Shown here one piece after another: positions 51,748 through 61,664 of a stretch of DNA of 64,000 nt (positions are counted from its first letter, which is position 1; each line of letters begins with the position of its first letter). This stretch comes from JAVKBW01 sp040222995 (lineage in GTDB: Bacteria > Pseudomonadota > Alphaproteobacteria > UBA8366 > Aestuariispiraceae). Where the stretch lies: assembly GCA_040222995.1 (NCBI GenBank), contig JAVKBW010000019.1, forward strand, positions 1 through 64,000, read 5' to 3'. The position numbers and the translations under genes are program-made. The notes beneath the pieces were generated by a model. It worked only from the letters and a program-made list of their open reading frames with translations, was not told where the DNA came from and made no database searches.

Positions 51748-54233
51748 TTCCTGCTGCCTTCGGCCAGCGGCAGTTCGCCATGAAGGATACCGCCGGTCGC
51801 TTCCTCGATCAGGCCGGCGGCGATATCGTCGCCGAATTCTTCCAGCAGGTCGTCGATGGCCGCGCCGTAGACCGTTTCCTTGCCGATCTCCAGCAGAACG
51901 GGCACGGCCAGTGGCGATACCCTGTCCAGCCGCCGGTGAACAATATGGCCTGTCGACTGTTTAAGCATGTCCGCCAGACGGGCGATATCGGTCAGTCCTT
52001 CGGCGGCGTCGCGCCGGGTTGCCCGCAGCAGGATGTGATCCGGCTCGTGCTTGCGCAAAACGTCGTAGATCAGATCTGTGCTGAACGTGACCTGCCGGCC
52101 TGATTTTTCCTGCCCGGGATGCCGCCGGTCGATCAGCCCGGCGATGATGGCGGCATTGCGGAAGGTGCGGCGCATCAGCGAGCTTTCATCCATCCAGGCT
52201 TCCAGATCGTCGCCCAGCATATCCTCATCGAACAGGGCGGCGACATCCTTCACCGGTTTCATGCTCCAGACCGCGATGGCGTAGTCGCTGGCGACGAAGC
52301 CGATGGGTCGCAACCCGTCCCGTTCCATGCGGCGCGTCAGCAGCATGCCCAGCGTCTGGTGCGCGTTCCGTCCGGCGAAACAATAGGCGATCATGAATTC
52401 CCGTTGCCGTCTCGGGAAACTTTCCACCAGCAGCATGCCGGGCGACGGCATCACCGACCGCCATTGCTGCAGACGCAACCATTCGATGACCTGATCGGGC
52501 AGCGAAGACCACCGGTCGGGGCTGGCCAGCATTTCCTTCACCTGTTCCGCCAGATAGGTGGTGAACGGCATGCGGCCGCCCAGATAGGCCGGCACTTTCG
52601 GCGTGCCGCCGCCGCCATCCGACACCAGAACGGTGGTTTCCTTCATGCCGTCATACTGCAACAGACGGCCGCCGAAGATGAACGTGTCACCCGGCTCCAG
52701 CCCGTTGATGAAGTATTCCTCTATCTCTCCGAGGATTGGCCCGCGCCTGTAACGGACTTTCAGCATCACTTCGGCGACGATGGTGCCGATATTCATCCGG
52801 TGTTTCTGCACCACCTTCGGCCCGGTGACTTCCAGCGTGCCGTCTGCCTTGCGGAACAGGCGTCGCCACCGGTCATAGGTTTGCAGTGCATAGCCGCCGT
52901 CCTCGACATAGCGCAACGTGTCGTCGAAATCCTGCCGGGTCAGGTCGGTATACGGCCCGGCGGACGACACTTCCCGATACAGGGCATCCGGCTCGACAGG
53001 GCCGCTGCAGGCCAGCCCCAGCAGATGCTGCGCCAGAACATCCAATGCGCCGGGCCGGGGCGGTTCGCCGTCCAGCCGGTTGGCCAGCGCGCCTTCCTTT
53101 GCCGCGACGCATTCCAGCACCTCGAACCGGTTGCCCGGCACCAGCAGGGCGCGGCTGGGCGTATCCAGTCGGTGGCCGGCCCGGCCGATCCGCTGCAACA
53201 GCCGGCTGACGCCTTTCGGTGCGCCCATCTGGACCACCAGATCGACGGCGGCCCAGTCGATCCCGAGATCGAGGGAAGAGGTGGCGACCACGGCCCGCAA
53301 TTTGCCGGACGCCATGGCCGCTTCGACCTTGCGGCGCTGTTCCGGCGCAAGGCTTCCGTGATGCAGGGCGATGGGTAGGTTGTCCTCGTTGACGTGCCAA
53401 AGGGCCTGAAACAGCACTTCCGCCTGCGCCCTTGTATTCACGAAAACAATCGAAACCTGCGCCTTGCCGATCGCCTCGTAAACCGCATCGACGGCATGAA
53501 GGGCATAGTGCCCGGCCCAGGGCAAGTCAGTGCCGGTCAGCACACGGATTTCCGCCTCGACACCGCTTTCGCCGGTCAGCAGGCGAACCGCTTCCGCATC
53601 GCCGCCGGGGGCGAGCCAGGACCGCAGGGCGTCGGGATGGGCGATGGTGGCAGAAAGCCCGACCCGGCGCATTGCCGGTGACAGCTTCTGCAGCCGGGCG
53701 ATGCACAAGGCCAGTTGGTCGCCGCGCTTTGTCCCGGCCAGCGCATGCGCCTCGTCGATAACGACGGATTTCAGATTGCCGAACAGGGTGCCGGCCTCTT
53801 CATAGGAAACCATCAGCGCCAGCGATTCCGGCGTCGTCATCAGAAGGTGCGGCGGCTTTTCCCGTTGCCGCGCCCGCTTCGATGCCGGGGTATCGCCGGT
53901 GCGGGTTTCAAGGCGGACCGGCAGCGCCATCTCCTGCACCGGCTGTTCCAGATTGCGGTGGATGTCGACGGCCAGCGCCTTTAGCGGCGATATGTAAAGC
54001 GTGTGCAGCCCGTCCATTCTCTGCCGGTCGAGATCGATCAGCGTCGGAAGAAACCCGGCGAGTGTCTTGCCGCCGCCGGTCGGCGCGGTCAGCAGTGTGT
54101 GTGCGCCGTCTTCCGCTGCCTGCAGCATTGCCTGCTGATGCGGATGCGGCGACCACCCGCGCCCGGAAAACCAGTCGGTGAATTTTTGCGGCAGATCAGC
54201 CAAGCGACTATCCCGCGCCGTGCAGGATTTCAC
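51744..54233 (-). CDS. Ligase-associated DEXH-box helicase (Lhr-like)
   Basis: The 829-residue superfamily 2 helicase has TAPTGGGKTLAGFLPTL (Walker A, ~residues 48-64), SPLKALAVDIHRNL, TTPESLALM, VVIDEAHALAGTKRG and GLSATIAHPD. A C-terminal Lhr-type domain (TFIFGGRLLQYDGM, VGRMPF-like GGRMPFTTYLAEQV) follows. It is the ligase-associated DNA damage response helicase. The GTG start at 54233 lies 26 bases inside the HIT gene; downstream TTG starts are possible. PdeM follows with overlap. Confidence 0.9.
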   Translation of the reverse strand: MKSCTARDSRLADLPQKFTDWFSGRGWSPHPHQQAMLQAAEDGAHTLLTAPTGGGKTLAGFLPTLIDLDRQRMDGLHTLYISPLKALAVDIHRNLEQPVQEMALPVRLETRTGDTPASKRARQREKPPHLLMTTPESLALMVSYEEAGTLFGNLKSVVIDEAHALAGTKRGDQLALCIARLQKLSPAMRRVGLSATIAHPDALRSWLAPGGDAEAVRLLTGESGVEAEIRVLTGTDLPWAGHYALHAVDAVYEAIGKAQVSIVFVNTRAQAEVLFQALWHVNEDNLPIALHHGSLAPEQRRKVEAAMASGKLRAVVATSSLDLGIDWAAVDLVVQMGAPKGVSRLLQRIGRAGHRLDTPSRALLVPGNRFEVLECVAAKEGALANRLDGEPPRPGALDVLAQHLLGLACSGPVEPDALYREVSSAGPYTDLTRQDFDDTLRYVEDGGYALQTYDRWRRLFRKADGTLEVTGPKVVQKHRMNIGTIVAEVMLKVRYRRGPILGEIEEYFINGLEPGDTFIFGGRLLQYDGMKETTVLVSDGGGGTPKVPAYLGGRMPFTTYLAEQVKEMLASPDRWSSLPDQVIEWLRLQQWRSVMPSPGMLLVESFPRRQREFMIAYCFAGRNAHQTLGMLLTRRMERDGLRPIGFVASDYAIAVWSMKPVKDVAALFDEDMLGDDLEAWMDESSLMRRTFRNAAIIAGLIDRRHPGQEKSGRQVTFSTDLIYDVLRKHEPDHILLRATRRDAAEGLTDIARLADMLKQSTGHIVHRRLDRVSPLAVPVLLEIGKETVYGAAIDDLLEEFGDDIAAGLIEEATGGILHGELPLAEGSRK

Positions 54234-54624
54234 GGATGCGCCGCACTTCGGCCGGCATCAGGTCGCCATAGGGTTGCGGCTCACCGACGCCCCAGACCGG
54301 ACCGGGCCAGGCGGCGTCGCCTTCAAACCGGGCGATGATGTGGATATGCAGTTGCGGCACCATGTTGCCAAGCGCCGCGACATTCATCTTGTCGGCGGAA
54401 TATTCCCGTTCCATGGCCGATGCGCATTCGGCGATCTCTTCTATCAGGATGCCGCGCATGCGCTTTTCCAGCCGGTGGATTTCCCGAAGGTCGGCCAGTT
54501 TCGGCACGAGAATGATCCAGGGAAACCTTCTGTCATCCATCAGCCGGACCGTGCAGAACGACAGGTCGGTGACAGGCACCGTATCCTGTTCCAGCTTCGG
54601 GTGAAGGACGAATTTTTTCGGCAT
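54208..54624 (-). CDS. HIT family hydrolase
   Basis: The 138-residue protein contains RRFPWIILVPKLADLREIHR and the histidine-triad-like QLHIHIIARFEGD near residue 90. A C-terminal region has WPGPVWGVGEPQPYGD. It is of the DUF/HIT subgroup common in alphaproteobacteria, nucleotide hydrolases or transferases of unclear substrate. ATG 54624 aligns with the family start. It overlaps the helicase gene by 26 bases. Confidence 0.88.
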   Translation of the reverse strand: MPKKFVLHPKLEQDTVPVTDLSFCTVRLMDDRRFPWIILVPKLADLREIHRLEKRMRGILIEEIAECASAMEREYSADKMNVAALGNMVPQLHIHIIARFEGDAAWPGPVWGVGEPQPYGDLMPAEVRRIREILHGAG

Positions 54625-54716
54625 GCCGTTTTCCCGCTGTAAAATGGTGCGATAGGGGGTGGAGGCCGCGGGCATTTTCCGCTACAGCCAAAGGCCCTGA
54701 AAGCATTCTTACGGAT

Positions 54717-55994
54717 TTGATCGTGGTCGCCAATCCCCAGCAGTTTCTTCGTGACTTGTTCGCCTGCGCCGTCGATGCGGCACAGCCTGAAACCTGCGTG
54801 CCGCCGCATCTGCCCGACGTGTCGGGTAAAGGCCGCGTCATCGTTGTCGGTGCGGGCAAGGCGGCGGCCTCGATGGCGAAGGCGCTGGAGGCGCACTTGC
54901 CGGACCCGTATGAAGGCTTTGTCATCACCCGGTACGGCTACACCGTGCCCTGCGAGAAGATCGAGGTTGTCGAGGCGGCGCATCCGGTGCCTGACAAGGC
55001 CGGAGCGGATGCCGCCACGAGAATGGTCGATCTGGTATCCGGACTGGGCGAGGGCGATCTGGTGATCGCGCTGATTTCCGGCGGTGGCTCGTCCCTGCTG
55101 ACCGCGCCTGCGCCCGGCCTTACGCTGGAAGACAAGCAGGCGGTTAATCGCGAGCTGTTGCGCTGCGGGGCCAACATTCGCGAGATGAACACTGTCCGGC
55201 GTCATATCAGCGCCATCAAGGGAGGCAGGCTGGCGGCAGCGGCCTACCCGGCAAAAGTTCATGCGATCATGATTTCCGATATTCCGGGCGACGACATGGG
55301 GGCGATTGCGTCCGGCCCGACGGTCGCCGACCCGACGACCTTTGCCGATGCGATGGAAATCGTCACCCGATACAAGCTCATCCTGCCGGATGCCGTGATG
55401 GCGCATCTGCAGAAGGGGGAGGACGAAAGCCCCAAACCGGGCGATCCGTCGCTTGCCAATGTCACCAATGTGCTGGCGGCGACACCCTTGCAGTCGTTGC
55501 AGGCAGCAGCGGAATTCGCCCGCAAAAACGGGGTCGAACCGATCATCCTCAGCGATGCCATCGAAGGGGAATCCCGCGAGGCGGGGAAGGTGCTGGCGGG
55601 CGTTGCACTGTCTGTGAAGGCGCATGGCCTGCCGGTAAAAGCGCCGGCGGTTATCCTGTCGGGCGGTGAAACCACCGTCACCATTCAGGGCGAAGGCAGC
55701 GGCGGCCCGAATGCGGAACTGGCGCTTTCCGCCGCGCTGACCCTGCAGGGCGAGCCCGGCATCTGGGCACTGGCCGGCGATACGGATGGTGTGGACGGCG
55801 CGCGAGAAATCGCCGGTGCGATCATCGGGCCTGACACGCTGTCTAAAGCACTTGAAAAGGGCATCGGCGCGCGCAAGGCGCTGGCCGAGAACGATGCGCA
55901 CAATTTCTTTGAAAAACTGGGGGATGGCGTTGTGACCGGCCCGACCCAAACCAACGTCAACGACTTCAGGGCGTTTCTGGTTTTGCCTTCCTAG
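54717..55994 (+). CDS. Glycerate 2-kinase (DUF4147/MOFRL type)
   Basis: The 425-residue protein is of the GckA/TtuD class. It has VVGAGKAAASMAKALEAHLP, LISGGGSSLLTAPAPGLTL, NTVRRHISAIKGGRLAAAAY, SDIPGDDMGAIASGPTV and the MOFRL domain VILSGGETTVTIQGEGSGGP. It phosphorylates glycerate to 2-phosphoglycerate, used in serine-cycle or glycolate metabolism. The start is TTG 54717 or GTG 54723; no ATG is near. It is convergent with the EamA gene, overlapping by 29 bases. Confidence 0.92.
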   Translation: MIVVANPQQFLRDLFACAVDAAQPETCVPPHLPDVSGKGRVIVVGAGKAAASMAKALEAHLPDPYEGFVITRYGYTVPCEKIEVVEAAHPVPDKAGADAATRMVDLVSGLGEGDLVIALISGGGSSLLTAPAPGLTLEDKQAVNRELLRCGANIREMNTVRRHISAIKGGRLAAAAYPAKVHAIMISDIPGDDMGAIASGPTVADPTTFADAMEIVTRYKLILPDAVMAHLQKGEDESPKPGDPSLANVTNVLAATPLQSLQAAAEFARKNGVEPIILSDAIEGESREAGKVLAGVALSVKAHGLPVKAPAVILSGGETTVTIQGEGSGGPNAELALSAALTLQGEPGIWALAGDTDGVDGAREIAGAIIGPDTLSKALEKGIGARKALAENDAHNFFEKLGDGVVTGPTQTNVNDFRAFLVLPS

Positions 55995-56904
55995 TTTTTA
56001 GCTGGGTTACGCGTATCCCGGCCAGAATCAGCGCCATCGCCACGAAGCTGGTCCAGCCGGGCACTTCGTTCAGGATGACCCAGGCCCAAAGTACGCCGAA
56101 CATCGGCACCAGATAGCCGACCTGTGACATGAAAGTGCTGCCGACATCGCGGATCACCTGAAACCGCAAGACATAGGCGATGGCTGTCGGGCCGATGCCA
56201 AGCGCGAGAAGGGCGGCATAGGGTTGCCAGTCCGTTGACGGGTTTTCCGGCCACCACAAGAAATAAAGTCCCGGGCCCATATAGATGGCGGCGGTCATCA
56301 GACAGGCCGCCGTGCCGAGCATCGGCGGCACATGCGAAATACGGCGTGTCATCACGTTGCTGACGGCATAGCAGCAGGCGGCCCCCATGATCGCGAACTG
56401 GCCGATGATCGACTGGCCGGTGGCCGTGAAGGCATCCAGACCGACAACCAGAATGACGCCCGAAATACCCAGAGTAAGCCCGAAGACTTTCGCGCCGCTG
56501 ATCCTGTCGTCGCTGGTGCTGAAATGGCTGAGCATCAGGGTCACGAAAGGTACGGTCGCCATCAGGATGGCGGCGCGGCTCGCCAGCACACCCTGCTGCC
56601 CCCAGGCAATCAGCGCGAAAGGAACAGCCGTATTCAGAAAGCCGATCAAGGCCAACCAAAGCCAGACTTTGCCGCCTCGCGGCCATTTTTCCCCGACCAG
56701 CAGGCCAATTGCCGTCAGAACAACGCCGCCGACAAGGACTCGGATGGCGGCGACCGCCATCGGCGGAAAGGCTTGCAGGCCGACGGAAATCAGCATGAAG
56801 GCGCTGCCCCAGATGGCGGCGGTTGTCAGGATTTTCGCGTAGTCGATCGGCTGGCCCTGGCGAATGGCGCGCGGACCTGTCGGTGCGGTTGTTGTCTTGC
56901 TCAT
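55966..56904 (-). CDS. EamA/DMT-family transporter
   Basis: The 312-residue protein has about ten hydrophobic segments and two EamA domains (AAIWGSAFMLISVGLQAFPP, LLALGIGPTAIAYVLRFQVI). Drug/metabolite transporters export amino acids or other metabolites; the substrate is not apparent. It starts 14 bases after SoeC on the same strand and could be co-transcribed with the sulfite-oxidation genes, but its function may be unrelated. Confidence 0.9.
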   Translation of the reverse strand: MSKTTTAPTGPRAIRQGQPIDYAKILTTAAIWGSAFMLISVGLQAFPPMAVAAIRVLVGGVVLTAIGLLVGEKWPRGGKVWLWLALIGFLNTAVPFALIAWGQQGVLASRAAILMATVPFVTLMLSHFSTSDDRISGAKVFGLTLGISGVILVVGLDAFTATGQSIIGQFAIMGAACCYAVSNVMTRRISHVPPMLGTAACLMTAAIYMGPGLYFLWWPENPSTDWQPYAALLALGIGPTAIAYVLRFQVIRDVGSTFMSQVGYLVPMFGVLWAWVILNEVPGWTSFVAMALILAGIRVTQLKTRKAKPETP

Positions 56905-56918
56905 GTCCGGTCAGATTT

Positions 56919-57872
56919 TCAGGCGTCGGGTGCACCGTAGTACAGCATCACCGTGTGTTTGGCTTCTGCAAAGAACAGCCACCGTTCGAACACGACGCCG
57001 ACGGCAGCACTAATGGCCGCGGCGAGGGTCAGGATGAACAGGCCGCCCGGGACGGCGCTGAACCACAGCACGCCGATCAGGACGACAGGGATGATGAACG
57101 CCGTAACGAAGGCGATTTTCCGCAATTGGGCGGCATGTTTGCGGGCGATAGAGAAACCCATTTCCTGCATCAGGTAGTTCGATCCGGTATGCGGTTTTTC
57201 AAGCAGGCGAACGTTGCCGAGATCGCCTAGGCCGGTCGCCGTACCCGGCGTCGATTCCGATGCGGAATCCTGCAGAAAGTTCCAGTAGGCCAGCTTGATC
57301 AATCCGGAGGCTGCAACGCAGACCAGGGTGAACACGGCGGCGTCCTGCATCGGGACATTGAAGAATGCCAGGATAGGCAGGACAAGCAGACCGCCGGAGG
57401 CCAGCGACAGGAAAATGTACCCGGCGGGCACCCATCGATTGCACCAGGCATGAATGGTTTTCAGGCTGGCGTAGATCATCGCCGTGCAGAAGATCGTGAC
57501 GAGGCAGAATGCGATGGCGATGACGCCACTTGCCAGCACGGCGGGATGGTCGGCCGGCAGGCCCGTTGCCCATAGCCAGGCAAAGGCAAGGCCGGGCAAG
57601 TAGGTCAGGACGGCCATGACGCCTTCCCGCGACAGCCACGACGACCGCCACTGGCTCATCGCGCGGAACGCGCGTTCCGGATGGCCGAGATGGAAGGTCG
57701 ACGACAACAGGCCCACAGTGATCAGGGCGTAGGCGATGCCGAATCCGGCAATGATTGCGGAGACCGGTAAAGCCGCTGAACCGGTCAGAAGCAGCAGTAC
57801 AAGCATGATGATCATTCCATAGCCCGCACCCGAAGCGGTGGTGAACAGAATGACGGATTTGGCGGGATGCAT
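56919..57872 (-). CDS. soeC: Sulfite dehydrogenase membrane subunit SoeC
   Basis: The 317-residue protein is of the DmsC/NrfD-like anchor type: SVILFTTASGAGYGMIIMLV, STFHLGHPERAFRAMSQWRS (a hallmark of DmsC/SoeC) and about eight membrane segments with a C-terminal cytoplasmic tail. It anchors the cytoplasmic molybdenum enzyme and passes electrons to quinone. It starts 11 bases after SoeB. The name rests on the SoeA/SoeB/SoeC order and TusA/TSUP neighbours; another DMSO-reductase-family complex is the alternative. Confidence 0.86.
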   Translation of the reverse strand: MHPAKSVILFTTASGAGYGMIIMLVLLLLTGSAALPVSAIIAGFGIAYALITVGLLSSTFHLGHPERAFRAMSQWRSSWLSREGVMAVLTYLPGLAFAWLWATGLPADHPAVLASGVIAIAFCLVTIFCTAMIYASLKTIHAWCNRWVPAGYIFLSLASGGLLVLPILAFFNVPMQDAAVFTLVCVAASGLIKLAYWNFLQDSASESTPGTATGLGDLGNVRLLEKPHTGSNYLMQEMGFSIARKHAAQLRKIAFVTAFIIPVVLIGVLWFSAVPGGLFILTLAAAISAAVGVVFERWLFFAEAKHTVMLYYGAPDA

Positions 57873-57883
57873 CTGTTTGGCCT

Positions 57884-58660
57884 CTAGCGGGAAAGAACGC
57901 GGTCGACCCAGCGCGCCACGGCGTTCGCGCCATCCGTGACAACCGGTTCCAGTCTGGGTGAGGGGGCGTCAGTGCTGCCGGCCGGTTTGCGTTCGCGATC
58001 AAGGCGCGGCGGCAGGTATTTGTTGACCGGGCGGCATTCCTGTTCCGGCATCAGATCGTATCCGCCGCGGGCCTTGACGAGGCGGCTGACATCCGAGTCC
58101 GGGTTGCCGAGATCGCCGAAGGATCGCGCGCCTGCCGGGCACGTAGAAACACAGGCGGGTACGCGGCTGGCCTGCGGCAGGGCTTCATTGTAGATGCGGT
58201 CAATACAAAGCGTGCATTTTTTCATGACGCCGGCATCGGCATCGTATTCCCGCGCACCATAGGGGCAGGCCCAGGAACACAGTTTGCAGCCGATGCATGT
58301 ATCGGCATTGACCAGCACGATGCCGTCTTCCTCGCGCTTGTAGGACGCGCCCGTCGGGCACACCGTGACACACGGGGCGTCGTCGCAATGCAGGCACGAT
58401 TTCGGAAAGTGAACCGTGCGTGACGGCACCGGGTCATCGTCGTCTTTTGCGTTTTCCGGAATGACTTCGAAGGTGTGGATGCGGTTGAACCAGACCCCTG
58501 ACGGGTCGGCGCCATAGGGCGACGTGTCGGGCAGGGGTGCGCTGTGTCCGCCGGTATTCCATTCCTTGCAATTGACCGCACAGGCATGACACCCGACGCA
58601 GATGTCGAGATCGATCACCAGCCCCAGCTTCTTTCCGGTTTTTGCGGGCAGGGTGGTCAT
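57884..58660 (-). CDS. soeB: Iron-sulfur subunit SoeB
   Basis: The 258-residue ferredoxin-type protein has the four cysteine clusters of electron-transfer subunits: CVGCHACAVNC, CLHCDDAPCVTVCP, CIGCKLCSWACP and CTLC with CVSTCP. This binds four [4Fe-4S] clusters, carrying electrons from the molybdenum subunit to the membrane anchor. ATG 58660 overlaps the SoeA stop (ATGA). The longer upstream frame lies inside soeA and is a shadow. No signal peptide is present, consistent with a cytoplasmic complex. Confidence 0.9.
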   Translation of the reverse strand: MTTLPAKTGKKLGLVIDLDICVGCHACAVNCKEWNTGGHSAPLPDTSPYGADPSGVWFNRIHTFEVIPENAKDDDDPVPSRTVHFPKSCLHCDDAPCVTVCPTGASYKREEDGIVLVNADTCIGCKLCSWACPYGAREYDADAGVMKKCTLCIDRIYNEALPQASRVPACVSTCPAGARSFGDLGNPDSDVSRLVKARGGYDLMPEQECRPVNKYLPPRLDRERKPAGSTDAPSPRLEPVVTDGANAVARWVDRVLSR

Positions 58661-61659
58661 GTCGGATCGCCCCCCGGCTTGATGGTGGTCGAATTGCCGT
58701 GGCCCGGCTGAATGCCGGTATCCTGATCGGCGTATTCCTGCCGGTTGCCGATCCATTCCCGGTGTTCGATCATTCCGCCGGGCGAGGGCGTCGCCTTCAG
58801 CTTCGCGCCGTATCGCAGTATCGACGGCCGGTTTTTCGACGCCGGGCGCTCCTCCACCGCTGCCAGCCTCGGTTCGGTCTCCTGCGCTTCCTCGGCGCTG
58901 CATTTTTCCAGCCGCACCCGCAGATCGTACCAGGCGGCCTGACCGGTCACCGGGTCGGAATTGGAATACCGGTACCCGTCCTTGCGCGGCGGCAGAAGAT
59001 CGGAGATGACATGGTTCAGCAGAAACCCTTTCGTGGTTTCCGGCGCATCGTCGGAAAGACCCCAGGCGCCACGCCTTTTCCCGATGGCGTTCCAGGTCCA
59101 GACGGTTTCGCCGTTGACCCCGGCCATGCGTTTGATCTGCGCTTTGACCCGCCCGTGATGGCTGACGATCCACACCCAATCGTCGTCGGACAGCGCGTGC
59201 TTATCGGCCAGAGAATCCGGCACGTAGAGGCGGTTGGCGGCGGTGATCTGGCGTAGCCAGGCGTTCTGCGACCCCCAAGAATGGTACATCTGCATCGGCC
59301 GTTGCGTGATGGCATGCAGCGGGAAATCGGTAAGATCGACAGCGCCTTCCTCGAACGGCTGATACCAGATCGGCAGCGGATCGAAGTAACGTTCGACACG
59401 GTCACGCAACTCGTCCGGCGGCTGTCTGTCGCCATGACCCTGCGCCGCCAGTCTGAAATGCTGCATCGGTTCGCTGTACAATTGCATAACGATCTGATCG
59501 GAATTCGGTATCCAGCCGAGATGCTTCGCCAGTTCAAGGTAGCTCTTGTTGGCGTGCTTGTAATAGAGCTGGTCGGGGCTGAATTCCGTCTGCCAGAAGC
59601 AGCCGTTTTCCAGATAGCGTTTGAGCTGGTCCGGGTTTACGTTGCCCCGACCCTGGTCGGCGCCGTTCTTGCCGCGCCATCCGGCGAGCGGGCCGATGCC
59701 CGGCGCACGTTCATGATTGACCATATAGTCGCTGTACCCGCCCGGAAACTTCGGAGCGCCTTCCGGCGTCAGCAGGCCGGGCAGGCCGATGCGGACGCCG
59801 AGATCGATCAGTACTTCCTGAAACGGACGGACGTCGCGGTCGGGTTTCACGACCGGCTGGCGGATCGAATCCGCCGGACCGTGCGCGCTTCCGATCGGCC
59901 GGTCCAGCAGGGAGATGCAGTCCCAGCGTTCCAGATAGGTCGTATCGGGCAGGATCAGATCGGCATAAGGCACCATTTCCGAATAGTAGGCGTCGGAATA
60001 GATGATTTTCGGAATCTTGTATTCGCCGTTCTCGTGTCTGTCGGTCAGATAATGCAGGGTGCCCTGCGTGTTCATGGAACTGTTCCAGCCCATATTCGCC
60101 ATGTACATGAACAGCACATCGACCGGATACGGGTCGCCGGCCCAGGCATTGTGGATGACGGAATGCATCATGCCGTGCGCGGCCAGCGGGTATTCCCACG
60201 AATAGGCCTTGTCGATGCGTTTCGGTTTGCCGTTTTCGTCGATCAGCAGATCGTCGGGCGACAGCGGGAAGCCCAGCGGCATGCCGGTCAATGGCGTGTT
60301 GGGTTTTGCATCGCCGCCGGCAGGCGCGGGATGCGGCGGCGTCAGGCGCGGGAAGGGCGGTTTGTAGCGAAAGCCGCCCGGGGCATCGATTGACCCCAGC
60401 AAAACCTGCAGCATGTGGATGGCGCGGCAGGTGTGAAAGCCGTTCGAATGGGCGGAAATACCCCGCATGGCATGCATCGAGACCGGGCGGCCGATCATCT
60501 TTTCATGTTTGCGCCCGGCCCAGTCGGTCCACGGGATATCCAGTTCGACTTCGCTTTTGAAGGCGGCCTCGGCGAGTTCGGCGGCGATCCGGCGGATCGT
60601 GCCGGCGGGAACGCCGCATTTGTCCGCGACGGCGTCGGGCGCATAGGACGGATCAAGATAACGACGCGCCAGAAGCTCGAAACTGGGCACGACCCGGGTG
60701 CCGTCCTCAAGCGTATGCTCCCCCACCAGCGCCGGCTTGATATCGGCGGACAGCGCATTCATTGCCGCGTTGCTGCCGTTGTCCCAGGCCATCGGGTTGC
60801 CGTCTGCATCCCGGGCGAACAGGCCGTTCGAGGCTGTGCCGGGCGCGTCGATCACCAGCCAGGGCGCGTTGGTGTAGCGGGCGAGGTAATCCCAGTCGAC
60901 GGATTCGCTTTTAAGCAGTTCATGCACCAGCGACAGAATGAACAGACCGTCCGTGCCGGGCCGGATGCCGACCCATTCATCGGCAATTGCGGAATAGCCG
61001 GTCCGAACCGGATTAACCGAAACGAACTTGGCCTTGCCGCGGCTTTTTAGACGCCCGAGGCCCATCTTGATCGGATTTGAATCGTGATCTTCGGCCACGC
61101 CGAACATCAGGAAATAGCGGGTCAGGTCCCAGTCCGGTTCGCCGAATTCCCAGAACGATCCGCCGATCGAATACAGGCCCGCCGCCGCCATGTTGACCGA
61201 GCAGAACCCGCCATGCGCTGCGAAATTGGGCGTGCCGAACTGCGCCGCCCACCATCCGGTCAGGCTTTGCGACTGGTCGCGGCCCGTAAAAAACGCAAGC
61301 TTGCGCGGATCCGTAGCGCGAATCGACCCCAGCCAGTCGGTCGCCAGGGCGAGGGCTTCGTCCCATTCGATTTCCTTGAACTGCCCGCTGCCGCGCGGAC
61401 CGCTGCGCAGCAGCGGTTTCGTCAGTCGGGCCGGCGACAGGTGCTGCATGATCCCGGCCGATCCCTTGGCGCAAAGAACGCCCTTGTTCACCGGGTGGTC
61501 GGGATTGCCCTCAATGTATCTGATCTGATTGTCTTTGAGATGAACGCGTATGCCGCACCGGCAGGCGCACATGTAACAGGTGGTCGTTTTGACTTCGTCT
61601 GAAACAGTCTGAGTCGTCTCAACCGTTTCGCGAACGGTTTCAAATGGATTCGGTATCAC
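58657..61659 (-). CDS. soeA: Molybdopterin oxidoreductase, sulfite dehydrogenase SoeA
   Basis: The 1000-residue DMSO-reductase-family enzyme has an N-terminal [4Fe-4S] site (Cys28, Cys31, Cys35, Cys63 in CYMCACRCG and VLCAKG), the Mo-bisMGD domains and a C-terminal cofactor-binding domain (YHSWGSQNAWLRQI). No Tat signal precedes it, so it should stay in the cytoplasm as in SoeABC. The TSUP, TIGR02186 and TusA neighbours point to sulfite oxidation to sulfate feeding the quinone pool. Thiosulfate/polysulfide reductase relatives are the alternative. It overlaps soeB by 4 bases. Confidence 0.88.
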   Translation of the reverse strand: MIPNPFETVRETVETTQTVSDEVKTTTCYMCACRCGIRVHLKDNQIRYIEGNPDHPVNKGVLCAKGSAGIMQHLSPARLTKPLLRSGPRGSGQFKEIEWDEALALATDWLGSIRATDPRKLAFFTGRDQSQSLTGWWAAQFGTPNFAAHGGFCSVNMAAAGLYSIGGSFWEFGEPDWDLTRYFLMFGVAEDHDSNPIKMGLGRLKSRGKAKFVSVNPVRTGYSAIADEWVGIRPGTDGLFILSLVHELLKSESVDWDYLARYTNAPWLVIDAPGTASNGLFARDADGNPMAWDNGSNAAMNALSADIKPALVGEHTLEDGTRVVPSFELLARRYLDPSYAPDAVADKCGVPAGTIRRIAAELAEAAFKSEVELDIPWTDWAGRKHEKMIGRPVSMHAMRGISAHSNGFHTCRAIHMLQVLLGSIDAPGGFRYKPPFPRLTPPHPAPAGGDAKPNTPLTGMPLGFPLSPDDLLIDENGKPKRIDKAYSWEYPLAAHGMMHSVIHNAWAGDPYPVDVLFMYMANMGWNSSMNTQGTLHYLTDRHENGEYKIPKIIYSDAYYSEMVPYADLILPDTTYLERWDCISLLDRPIGSAHGPADSIRQPVVKPDRDVRPFQEVLIDLGVRIGLPGLLTPEGAPKFPGGYSDYMVNHERAPGIGPLAGWRGKNGADQGRGNVNPDQLKRYLENGCFWQTEFSPDQLYYKHANKSYLELAKHLGWIPNSDQIVMQLYSEPMQHFRLAAQGHGDRQPPDELRDRVERYFDPLPIWYQPFEEGAVDLTDFPLHAITQRPMQMYHSWGSQNAWLRQITAANRLYVPDSLADKHALSDDDWVWIVSHHGRVKAQIKRMAGVNGETVWTWNAIGKRRGAWGLSDDAPETTKGFLLNHVISDLLPPRKDGYRYSNSDPVTGQAAWYDLRVRLEKCSAEEAQETEPRLAAVEERPASKNRPSILRYGAKLKATPSPGGMIEHREWIGNRQEYADQDTGIQPGHGNSTTIKPGGDPT

Positions 61660-61664
61660 TGAAA

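Noticed and set aside
59281..60393. 370-codon plus-strand frame inside soeA
   Set aside because: Antisense to a well-conserved molybdopterin enzyme, with no ribosome-binding site or domain.
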